In this document: positions 55,917 to 64,000 of the stretch, piece after piece
How the letters are laid out: each line of letters begins with the position of its first letter
Numbering within the stretch: the stretch's first letter is position 1
Source: Rhizobium grahamii CCGE 502
GTDB taxonomy: Bacteria > Pseudomonadota > Alphaproteobacteria > Rhizobiales > Rhizobiaceae
Assembly (NCBI RefSeq): GCF_000298315.2
Contig: NZ_AEYE02000010.1
Location: forward strand, 1-64,000
Direction of reading: 5' to 3'
DNA: 64,000 nt
Notes under the pieces: generated by a model
What the model was told of the DNA's origin: nothing
Databases searched by the model: none
Seen by the model: only the letters and a program-made list of their open reading frames with translations
Program-made: the position numbers and the translations under genes

Positions 55917-56243
55917 TTTCTTCCCAAGCCGGGTATCTACCCTCTCTGTTAGCAGTCATGATCGATTGCCGTTTCGTTGTCGTCGCTTAGCTTTGTCTTT
56001 TGCCGTGAGCCATGCAATATCCGGTGGGCTGGCATGCAGCCTGAATCAACTTGTGTGGATTTGTCGCGACATCATTGCATCTGCTTGATAATGTCGCGCC
56101 TCGACAGTCGAATTTGCTACTCTAAAAGTCTTGCGCCGTGGCGCTGGCTGCGCTAACCACGGCTCTGTCGCAACGCACGTTCGCTTGCCGGGCAATTGCC
56201 CACTTGCGCCTCCCGGCGCAGCCCGCAAGCAGGGAAGAACCTG
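55917..56243 (+). promoter_or_regulatory. nuo operon upstream region
   Basis: 327 nt without a gene. It contains the palindrome TGTCGCGACA at 56062-56071 and an 8-bp inverted repeat CGCGACAT (56065-56072) / ATGTCGCG (56091-56098). The promoter of nuoA is expected here; TTGATA at 56085 could be its -35 but the -10 (TCGAAT) is weak. Confidence 0.45.
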
Positions 56244-56609
56244 ATGACTGGACTGCTCAGTTCCTACATTCCGATCGCTATTTTCATTGGTATCGCCCTT
56301 GTCATCGGCCTGGCGCTGTTGATTGCGCCGTTTGCTGTTGCTTTCAAGGCGCCCGATTCGGAAAAGCTTTCGGCCTTCGAATGCGGCTTCAACGCATTCG
56401 ACGACGCTCGTATGAAGTTCGATATCCGCTTTTATCTAGTGTCGATCCTCTTCATCATCTTCGACCTTGAAGTCGCCTTTCTCTTCCCGTGGGCAGTGTC
56501 CTTCGGTGCGATCGGTTGGTTCGGCTTCTGGTCCATGATGGTCTTCCTTGGCGTGCTGACCATCGGCTTTATTTATGAATGGAAAAAGGGAGCCCTGGAA
56601 TGGGAGTAG
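56244..56609 (+). CDS. nuoA: NADH-quinone oxidoreductase subunit A
   Basis: A 121-residue membrane subunit of complex I with three helices. The conserved loop with the quinone-site cysteine is [20 protein letters not shown], followed by [20 protein letters not shown]. The start at 56244 ([14 protein letters not shown]) follows GGGAAGAACCTG. Its last 10 nt overlap nuoB in another frame. Confidence 0.97.
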   Translation: MTGLLSSYIPIAIFIGIALVIGLALLIAPFAVAFKAPDSEKLSAFECGFNAFDDARMKFDIRFYLVSILFIIFDLEVAFLFPWAVSFGAIGWFGFWSMMVFLGVLTIGFIYEWKKGALEWE

Positions 56610-57184
56610 CCCCAACCGACAAGGCGCTCGTGGCGCCGCATCCGAAAGGCGTCATCGACCCGGCAACGGGCAAGCCGATCGGCAGCGACAGTGCGTTCTT
56701 CGGCGAAATCAACGATGAGTTGGCCGACAAGGGCTTTCTCGTTACCTCGACCCGCGACCTTATCACCTGGGCCCGTACCGGCTCGCTGATGTGGATGCAG
56801 TTCGGTCTCGCCTGCTGCGCCGTTGAAGGCTTGATGCAGGTCTCCGGTCCGCGTTACGACATGGAGCGCTTCGGTGTTGCTCCGCGCGCGTCGCCGCGCC
56901 AGTCCGACGTCATGATCGTTGCCGGTACGCTGACCAACAAGATGGCGCCCGCGCTGCGCAAGGTCTACGACCAGATGCCTGAGCCGCGCTACGTGATCTC
57001 CATGGGATCCTGCGCCAACGGCGGCGGTTACTATCATTATTCCTATTCGGTCGTTCGTGGTTGCGACCGTGTCGTTCCTGTCGATATCTACGTGCCGGGC
57101 TGTCCCCCCACGGCAGAAGCGCTGCTCTACGGGGTGCTGCTTCTGCAGAAGAAGATCCGTCGAACCGGAACGATCGAGCGCTAA
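56600..57184 (+). CDS. nuoB: NADH-quinone oxidoreductase subunit B
   Basis: A 194-residue subunit carrying the terminal 4Fe-4S cluster N2 next to the quinone site. Ligands are the tandem cysteines in [13 protein letters not shown] and those in [15 protein letters not shown] and [15 protein letters not shown]. The start at 56600 ([11 protein letters not shown]) lies inside the end of nuoA with CTGGA upstream. Confidence 0.97.
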   Translation: MGVAPTDKALVAPHPKGVIDPATGKPIGSDSAFFGEINDELADKGFLVTSTRDLITWARTGSLMWMQFGLACCAVEGLMQVSGPRYDMERFGVAPRASPRQSDVMIVAGTLTNKMAPALRKVYDQMPEPRYVISMGSCANGGGYYHYSYSVVRGCDRVVPVDIYVPGCPPTAEALLYGVLLLQKKIRRTGTIER

Positions 57185-57199
57185 GGGCGGAGGACTGTC

Positions 57200-57802
57200 A
57201 TGAGTGAAGCCTTGAGCGAATTGTCCTCGTATCTCCGTGAGATGCGTGGCGATCTCTTTCTTGATGCATCCATCAGCTATGACGAGCTGAACGTAACCGC
57301 TACGCCGGAGACGATTCTGGCGCTGCTGACGTTCCTGCGCGACGACGCACGTTGCGGCTTTATCAGCATGATCGATATCTGCGGCGTCGACTGGCCACAG
57401 CGCGAGAAGCGTTTCGATGTCGTCTATCACCTCCTGTCGCCGAAGCAGAACCTGCGCATCCGCGTCAAGGTTGCTGTCGCTGATGGTGAGTCGGTTCCAT
57501 CAGCTACATCAGTCTACAAGGGCGCCGAGTGGTTCGAGCGTGAAGCTTGGGACATGTACGGCATTCCGTTCTCGGGCCATGCTGACCTGCGTCGTCTTCT
57601 CACTGATTACGGCTTTGAAGGTCACCCCCTGCGCAAGGACTTCCCGACAACCGGCTACGTCGAGGTACGCTATGACGATGCTGCCAAGCGTGTCGTTTAC
57701 GAACCCGTCGAGCTGAAGCAGGAATTCCGCAATTTCGACTTCATGTCCCCCTGGGAAGGCACTGAATACGTGCTGCCGGGAGACGAAAAGGCGGCGAAGT
57801 GA
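57200..57802 (+). CDS. nuoC: NADH-quinone oxidoreductase subunit C
   Basis: A 200-residue peripheral-arm subunit (30 kDa family). The signature is visible in [20 protein letters not shown] and [20 protein letters not shown]. It is a separate gene, not fused to nuoD as in E. coli. GGCGGAGGACTGTC precedes the ATG. Confidence 0.97.
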   Translation: MSEALSELSSYLREMRGDLFLDASISYDELNVTATPETILALLTFLRDDARCGFISMIDICGVDWPQREKRFDVVYHLLSPKQNLRIRVKVAVADGESVPSATSVYKGAEWFEREAWDMYGIPFSGHADLRRLLTDYGFEGHPLRKDFPTTGYVEVRYDDAAKRVVYEPVELKQEFRNFDFMSPWEGTEYVLPGDEKAAK

Positions 57803-57875
57803 CGATGAGGCTCGGATTTCTTGAAGCCTCTCTGTTCGCCGTCTCATGCCAATTGCCAGCGCGGAGCGCGTCGCT

Positions 57876-59066
57876 ATGACTGAACATAACGTTCGCAACT
57901 TTACGATCAATTTCGGACCGGAGCATCCGTCTGCGCACGGCGTTCTGCGTCTCGTGCTTGAGCTCGATGGCGAAATCATCGAGCGCGTCGATCCGCATAT
58001 CGGCCTTTTGCACCGCGGCACCGAGAAACTGATCGAGACGAAGACCTACCTTCAGGCCGTTCCTTATTTCGATCGTCTCGACTACGTCGCGCCGATGAAC
58101 CAGGAGCACGCTTTCGCGCTCGCCGTCGAAAAGATGCTGAAGCTCGAAATTCCGATTCGCGGTCAGCTGATTCGAGTTCTGTATTCCGAAATTGGCCGAA
58201 TCTTGTCGCACATCATGAACGTGACGACGCAGGCCATGGACGTCGGCGCGATGACGCCGCCGGTCTGGGGCTTCGAAGAGCGCGAAAAGCTGATGGTGTT
58301 CTACGAGCGCGCCTGTGGCGCCCGTATGCACTCGGCCTATTTCCGTCCGGGCGGTGTTCACCAGGATCTCCCGCCGGAGCTTGTCGAGGATATCGGCAAG
58401 TGGTGCGATCCGTTCCTCAAGATCCTCGACGATATCGAAGGCCTGCTGACGGACAACCGTATCTTCAAGCAGCGCAACGTCGATATCGGCGTCGTGTCGC
58501 TAGCGGATGCTTGGTCGTGGGGCTTCTCGGGCGTGATGGTTCGCGGCTCGGGTGCAGCCTGGGACCTGCGTCGCTCGCAGCCTTACGAGTGCTACAACGA
58601 TATGGAGTTCGACATTCCGATCGGTAAGAATGGCGACTGCTACGACCGCTACCTGATCCGTATGATCGAGATGCGCCAGTCGGTTCGCATCATGAAGCAG
58701 TGCGTCGAGCGCCTCATGGGCAGCGCCAAGACCGGCCCCGTCTCGTCGATCGACGGCAAGGTGGTTCCGCCGAAGCGCGGCGAGATGAAGCGTTCGATGG
58801 AAGCGCTCATCCACCACTTCAAGCTCTACACCGAAGGCTATCACGTGCCGGCCGGCGAAGTGTATGCGGCCGTCGAAGCGCCGAAGGGCGAATTCGGCGT
58901 CTACGTCGTTGCCGATGGCAGCAACAAGCCGTACCGCTGCAAGATCCGTGCGCCGGGTTATGCTCACCTGCAGGCAATGGATTTCCTCTGCAAGGGTCAC
59001 ATGCTCGCTGACGTGACGGCCGTGCTCGGTTCGCTCGACATCGTGTTCGGCGAGGTGGACCGCTGA
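57876..59066 (+). CDS. nuoD: NADH-quinone oxidoreductase subunit D
   Basis: The 396-residue 49-kDa subunit forms the quinone pocket with NuoB. Motifs are [20 protein letters not shown] (His and loop of the quinone site), [12 protein letters not shown] and the C-terminal DIVFGEVDR. Two paralogous nuo operons occur in some rhizobia; this one is complete up to the window edge. The start at 57876 ([12 protein letters not shown]) is preferred over an in-frame ATG at 57846. The stop overlaps the next gene by one base. Confidence 0.97.
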   Translation: MTEHNVRNFTINFGPEHPSAHGVLRLVLELDGEIIERVDPHIGLLHRGTEKLIETKTYLQAVPYFDRLDYVAPMNQEHAFALAVEKMLKLEIPIRGQLIRVLYSEIGRILSHIMNVTTQAMDVGAMTPPVWGFEEREKLMVFYERACGARMHSAYFRPGGVHQDLPPELVEDIGKWCDPFLKILDDIEGLLTDNRIFKQRNVDIGVVSLADAWSWGFSGVMVRGSGAAWDLRRSQPYECYNDMEFDIPIGKNGDCYDRYLIRMIEMRQSVRIMKQCVERLMGSAKTGPVSSIDGKVVPPKRGEMKRSMEALIHHFKLYTEGYHVPAGEVYAAVEAPKGEFGVYVVADGSNKPYRCKIRAPGYAHLQAMDFLCKGHMLADVTAVLGSLDIVFGEVDR

Positions 59067-59338
59067 TGAAGTTGTTGCCGCTTGCCGCGATGGTTCTTTT
59101 TGCTGCGTCCGGGGCCTTGGCCCAGGAAGTCGGTGGAATGGGCCCGAAGTTGGGCCAGGGCGAGGTGCAGCCGCCGGCGGCAAAAGCCTCCATGGGCGAG
59201 CTTTTGTCCAAGGGCTATGAAATCAAGGCCGCCGTTCCGAACGGCGGCAAGTTCGTTGTGTTTTTGCAAAAAGACCAGTCGGCCTACGCATGCGAGATGA
59301 AGTCTCTGACGGCATCGCAGTGCGGGACCATAAACTGA
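59066..59338 (+). CDS. 90-residue exported protein within the nuo operon
   Basis: The protein has a clear signal peptide ([20 protein letters not shown]) and a mature part of about 70 residues rich in Gly, Lys and Ala, with the segment GELLSKGYEIKAAVPNGGKF, a hydrophobic strand VVFLQKDQSAYACEM, and two cysteines near the end. It has no complex I homology I recognise. It starts on the stop of nuoD (TGATG) and precedes nuoE by 16 nt, so it is cotranslated with the operon. A periplasmic product in a cytoplasmic-arm gene row is unusual. Confidence 0.8.
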   Translation: MKLLPLAAMVLFAASGALAQEVGGMGPKLGQGEVQPPAAKASMGELLSKGYEIKAAVPNGGKFVVFLQKDQSAYACEMKSLTASQCGTIN

Positions 59339-59354
59339 CAAGGCGTGAGGAAGA

Positions 59355-60491
59355 ATGTCCGTTCGTCGATTAGCCGAAGATCAATTCCAGCCAGCCGCGT
59401 TCGCCTTCAATGACGAGAACGCAGCTTGGGCGGATAAGACGATCCAGAAATATCCCGCAGGCCGTCAGCAATCCGCGGTGATTCCGCTGTTGATGCGGGC
59501 GCAGGAGCAGGATGGTTGGGTCACGCGTGCCGCGATCGAAAAGGTCGCCGACATGCTCGACATGGCCTACATCCGCGTTCTCGAAGTTGCGACCTTCTAC
59601 ACGCAGTTCCAGCTGAACCCGGTGGGCACGCGCGCCCACATCCAGGTATGCGGCACGACGCCCTGCATGCTGCGCGGCTCGGAAAGCCTCATGGCGGTCT
59701 GCAAGAGCAAGATTCACCATCATCCCTTTGAGCGGAATGCCGATGGCACGCTGTCTTGGGAAGAGGTCGAATGTCTTGGGGCCTGTGTCAACGCACCGAT
59801 GGTGATGATTGGCAAGGATACCTACGAGGACCTGACGCCAGCACGCCTCGAGGAAATCATCGACACTTTTGAAGCCGGCAACGGCGCAAGCATCAAGGTC
59901 GGTCCGCAGATCGACCGTCACTTCTCATCCCCGGAAGGTGGCCCGACGTCGCTTCTGGCGGAAGAGCCAAAGACAAAGAAGGTTTCGGCTAAAAAGGCTG
60001 TTGAGGAAGCTGTTACGGCAACCGTCGACGCCGCACCGGTTCCCCCGTCCGAGGCAGCTCGTGCGAAGAGCACCGACGCCGAGACCAATGCGGCCCTGAA
60101 GACCCCGGTCACGGCTCCGAAGGCGGCCGCGAAGAATGCCAAGGCTGCGGAAGAGCAGCCGGCGCCCGCCACGGCCGCGCAGGTTGCGGCACCAGCCAAG
60201 CCGTCCCTGACCGACAAGAACCGTCCGGCAGGCATCGAAAAGCCAGAGACATCAGACGATCTGAAGATGATCTCCGGCGTCGGCCCGAAGATCGAGGCAA
60301 CCCTGCATGAGATCGGCATTTTCACCTTCGCGCAGGTCGCGGGTTGGAAAAAGGCTGAGCGCGAATGGGTCGACGGCTACCTGAATTTCAAGGGCCGCAT
60401 CGAGCGCGACGACTGGATCAAGCAGGCCAAGGCGCTCGCCAAGGGCGGCGAAGCGGAATATATCAAGGTCTTCGGTAAGAAGCCGCGGTAA
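59355..60491 (+). CDS. nuoE: NADH-quinone oxidoreductase subunit E with a C-terminal HhH-like extension
   Basis: A 378-residue protein whose first ~185 residues are the 24-kDa thioredoxin-like subunit. The N1a 2Fe-2S ligands are C99, C104, C140 and C144 (VCGTTPCMLRG and VECLGACVNAP). E. coli NuoE ends near residue 166. Here a low-complexity Ala/Pro/Lys linker (about 200-295) leads to a domain at 299-365 beginning SDDLKMISGVGPKIEATLHE, which resembles a helix-hairpin-helix and is paralogous to the end of the 210-residue protein encoded after nuoF. Confidence 0.95.
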   Translation: MSVRRLAEDQFQPAAFAFNDENAAWADKTIQKYPAGRQQSAVIPLLMRAQEQDGWVTRAAIEKVADMLDMAYIRVLEVATFYTQFQLNPVGTRAHIQVCGTTPCMLRGSESLMAVCKSKIHHHPFERNADGTLSWEEVECLGACVNAPMVMIGKDTYEDLTPARLEEIIDTFEAGNGASIKVGPQIDRHFSSPEGGPTSLLAEEPKTKKVSAKKAVEEAVTATVDAAPVPPSEAARAKSTDAETNAALKTPVTAPKAAAKNAKAAEEQPAPATAAQVAAPAKPSLTDKNRPAGIEKPETSDDLKMISGVGPKIEATLHEIGIFTFAQVAGWKKAEREWVDGYLNFKGRIERDDWIKQAKALAKGGEAEYIKVFGKKPR

Positions 60492-60501
60492 GAGGTGAAG
60501 C

Positions 60502-61806
<1,305 letters not shown>

Positions 61807-61811
61807 GCGCG

Positions 61812-62444
61812 ATGACGACGAAGGCATCGGACAGCGTGAGGAAAGAGGAAGCGGCTGATTTTTCGGCTGACTTTGGTCGTCTTGCTGCCGAGATGCTGGA
61901 GAATGCCCGCGCGCTGCCGGTACCGCCTGTGATGGTCAATCCGGCGGCGGCCGTGGCCGCGGCGACGGCGATCGGTTTCGGTTTTTCGACCCAGATGGCA
62001 GGCGCATTCTTCGGGGCGCTGCAGGGTGCGTTCGACGCAACGAGCAAGTTTGCCGCGGTTCTCGATGAAACGCCGCCAGATGAGGCCAAGCCTGAAGTGG
62101 AAATCCGGCCGGAAAACGTTCGCCCGGCGCCTGCCACAAACGCTGCAGCCAAGGTCAAACTCTCGGTTGTTCCCGCGAAGCCGGATGTAAAGCCTGAAGT
62201 GGCGGCCACGCCCGCTTTGCGCCCCCGCAAGTCCGACGATCTGAAGCAGATTTCCGGGATCGGCCCGAAAATCGAGCAGGTTTTGAACGCCAAGAGCATT
62301 CGCTCCTTTGCGGTGATCGCCGGCTGGTCTGACGAGGATGCGGCACGCATCGACACCGAATTCGGTTTCGATGGGCGGATCGTCCGCGACGGTTGGGTTG
62401 CGCAGGCCAAGGCGCTTCTTGCCAAGGGGCGAAAGCGGAAGTGA
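61812..62444 (+). CDS. 210-residue protein paralogous to the NuoE extension
   Basis: The ATG at 61812 stands 5 nt after nuoF. Residues 1-35 are charged, 38-75 form a small hydrophobic Ala/Gly-rich segment (VPPVMVNPAAAVAAATAIGF onward), 80-135 are a Pro/Lys/Glu linker, and 140-205 (SDDLKQISGIGPKIEQVLNA, then FAVIAGW, FDGRIVRD, WVAQAKALLAKG) align closely with residues 300-365 of NuoE. Shared positions include SDDLK, ISG, GPKIE, IAGW, GRI-x-RD and W-x2-QAKAL. It has no complex I subunit homology I recognise. It may tie the two sites of the complex together or act in assembly. Confidence 0.85.
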   Translation: MTTKASDSVRKEEAADFSADFGRLAAEMLENARALPVPPVMVNPAAAVAAATAIGFGFSTQMAGAFFGALQGAFDATSKFAAVLDETPPDEAKPEVEIRPENVRPAPATNAAAKVKLSVVPAKPDVKPEVAATPALRPRKSDDLKQISGIGPKIEQVLNAKSIRSFAVIAGWSDEDAARIDTEFGFDGRIVRDGWVAQAKALLAKGRKRK

Positions 62445-62662
62445 TTTTTCGGCCGAAACGGCCGGAGCAAGGTCAAGGCTGAAGAGTGGAGGGCAGGGGT
62501 CCGAAGCTGCAGAGGCCGAAAGCCGATCCCGGATCTCGGGATTGGCGGAGAATTTGAGCGACACCGATGCCAACGGGATAAGAATCCGGCCTGGCAGCGA
62601 AACTGTTGCAAAGTGGGTTTGTTTGCCGCCATCCGGCAAACGGAAAACAGGACTGAGTGACG
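62445..62662 (+). other. Spacer between orf210 and nuoG
   Basis: 218 nt with no convincing gene or terminator. A nearby frame is open but of poor codon composition. It is the longest gap within the visible nuo operon. Confidence 0.4.
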
Positions 62663-64000
62663 ATGGCAAAACTGAAGATTGACGGCAACGAGATCGAAGT
62701 TCCGGATCATTACACCCTCATTCAGGCGTGTGAGGAAGCCGGTGCTGAAGTTCCGCGCTTCTGCTTCCATGAGCGCCTTTCGGTTGCCGGCAACTGCCGC
62801 ATGTGCCTCGTTGAGGTGAAGGGTGGTCCGCCGAAGCCGCAGGCATCTTGCGCCATGGGAGTGCGCGATATCCGCGGCGGCCCGAATGGCGAACTTCCGG
62901 AAGTCTTCACCAACACGCCGATGGTCAAGAAGGCCCGCGAAGGCGTGATGGAATTTCTGCTGATCAACCATCCGCTCGATTGCCCGATCTGCGACCAGGG
63001 CGGCGAATGCGACCTGCAGGACCAGGCAATGGCCTTCGGTATCGACAGCTCGCGCTATCAGGAAGACAAGCGCGCCGTCGAAGACAAGTACATCGGACCG
63101 CTCGTCAAGACGGTCATGAACCGCTGCATTCACTGCACGCGCTGCGTTCGCTTCACGACCGAAGTGGCCGGTATCTCTGAACTCGGCCTGATCGGCCGCG
63201 GCGAGGACGCCGAAATCACCACCTACCTCGAGCAGGCGATGACCTCCGAGCTGCAGGGCAACGTCGTTGACCTCTGCCCGGTCGGCGCGCTGACCTCCAA
63301 GCCCTTCGCCTTCACGGCCCGTCCGTGGGAGCTGAACAAGACCGAGTCGATCGACGTGATGGACGCCCTCGGTTCTGCGATCCGCGTCGATACCCGTGGC
63401 CGCGAAGTCATGCGCGTGCTGCCGCGCGTCAACGACCAGATCAATGAAGAGTGGATCTCCGACAAGAGCCGTTACATTTGGGATGGCCTGAAGACGCAGC
63501 GTATCGACCGCCCATACGTTCGCAAGGATGGCCGCCTGCAGCCTGCGACTTGGGGCGAAGCCTTTGGCGCGATCAAGGCTGCCATTGCCGCAACCAGCGG
63601 TGAGAAGGTCGGCGCGATTGCAGGCGACCTCGCATCCGTCGAAGAAATGTACGCCCTGTCGGAGCTCGTGAAGTCGCTGGGTTCCGAGAACCTCGACTGT
63701 CGTCAGGATGGGACGGCACTTGATCCGTCGCTCGGCCGCGCAAGCTACATCTTCAATCCGACGATCGAAGGCATCGAACAGGCTGACGCGCTGCTGATTA
63801 TCGGCGCGAACCCGCGCTTTGAAGCCGCCGTTCTCAACGCTCGCATTCGCAAGCGCTGGCGTCGCGGCAACTTCCCGATCGGCGTGATCGGCGAAGCTGG
63901 CGAACTGCGCTACGACTATGAATATCTTGGCGCTGGCCCGGACACGCTGAAGGATCTCGCTGATGGCACCCATGCTTTTGCGAAGGTTCTGACCGATGCC
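62663..64000 (+). CDS. nuoG: NADH-quinone oxidoreductase subunit G (partial, runs off the window)
   Basis: The first 446 codons of the 75-kDa subunit. It starts [20 protein letters not shown]. Fe-S ligands are visible: N1b in [20 protein letters not shown] and PQASCAMG, N5 in [18 protein letters not shown] (one His, three Cys), N4 in [12 protein letters not shown] and [11 protein letters not shown] molybdopterin-oxidoreductase-like region follows. The start has no strong ribosome-binding site (GACTGAGTGACG upstream). The 3' end is outside the window. Confidence 0.97.
   Translation, partial: MAKLKIDGNEIEVPDHYTLIQACEEAGAEVPRFCFHERLSVAGNCRMCLVEVKGGPPKPQASCAMGVRDIRGGPNGELPEVFTNTPMVKKAREGVMEFLLINHPLDCPICDQGGECDLQDQAMAFGIDSSRYQEDKRAVEDKYIGPLVKTVMNRCIHCTRCVRFTTEVAGISELGLIGRGEDAEITTYLEQAMTSELQGNVVDLCPVGALTSKPFAFTARPWELNKTESIDVMDALGSAIRVDTRGREVMRVLPRVNDQINEEWISDKSRYIWDGLKTQRIDRPYVRKDGRLQPATWGEAFGAIKAAIAATSGEKVGAIAGDLASVEEMYALSELVKSLGSENLDCRQDGTALDPSLGRASYIFNPTIEGIEQADALLIIGANPRFEAAVLNARIRKRWRRGNFPIGVIGEAGELRYDYEYLGAGPDTLKDLADGTHAFAKVLTDA

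Noticed and set aside
62338-62682. A 114-codon frame across the orf210-nuoG spacer
   Set aside because: It overlaps both the end of orf210 and the start of nuoG in another frame and is low-complexity Arg/Gly/Ser.

Overview
This 64 kb window is a stretch of chromosome from a Rhizobium-type alphaproteobacterium (Rhizobiaceae). The evidence is the long alphaproteobacterial S10-spc-alpha ribosomal block, a dctA gene with a textbook -24/-12 promoter divergent from dctBD, an FMN riboswitch in front of a RibN-type riboflavin transporter, a nuo operon interrupted by small alphaproteobacterial accessory genes, and uniformly GC-rich coding sequence. I see no insertion sequences, phage genes, CRISPR array or compositional islands; this is a core region.

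Layout. 1-14,973 (+): ribosomal proteins S10 to L17 with secY, adk and rpoA inside. Hairpins, several followed by T-runs, divide the block after rpsQ, rplR, rplO, rpsM, rpsK and rplQ. rpmJ (L36) is not in the cluster. 15-25.6 kb: a glyoxalase-fold protein, msrPQ methionine-sulfoxide repair, ilvD, small secreted and membrane proteins, a DegP-type protease coupled to rarA, a DapA-superfamily protein that has lost its catalytic residues, and a DoxX protein. 25.6-30.7 kb (-): rplM-rpsI with a clear sigma70 promoter, then an ABM-domain protein, speB, argC, a TauE/SafE permease and a DUF4239 membrane protein. 31-36.2 kb: thioesterase, enoyl-CoA hydratase family protein, DMT permease, CoA-binding protein, O-acetylhomoserine sulfhydrylase and a cupin. 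36.2-41 kb: the C4-dicarboxylate system dctD-dctB / dctA. 41-43.6 kb: cytochrome P450 behind a membrane diguanylate cyclase. 44-49.5 kb: the protein-quality-control set clpP, clpX, lon, then hupB. 49.6-55.4 kb: FMN riboswitch-ribN, a phytase-like esterase behind a Pho-box-like repeat, an aldo/keto reductase, a cupin and a methyltransferase. 55.7-64 kb: two identical tRNA-Asp genes, then the complex I operon nuoABCD-orf90-nuoE-nuoF-orf210-nuoG (nuoG runs off the window).

How it works together. Most of the window is growth machinery (ribosome, secretion, RNA polymerase alpha, proteolysis, respiration). The regulated parts are readable from sequence: DctB/DctD with sigma54 for dicarboxylate uptake, flavin-responsive control of ribN, probable phosphate control of the esterase, and a heat-shock-like promoter for clpP.

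Most interesting points: (i) nuoE carries a C-terminal helix-hairpin-helix-like domain whose close paralogue ends the separate 210-residue protein encoded between nuoF and nuoG, and a 90-residue exported protein sits between nuoD and nuoE; (ii) a DapA-fold protein at 23,721-24,632 lacks the Schiff-base lysine and catalytic tyrosine and is coupled to a previously easy-to-miss 50-residue single-pass membrane protein; (iii) the Pho-box-like repeat in front of the phytase-like esterase; (iv) the structured leaders of lon and rplM.
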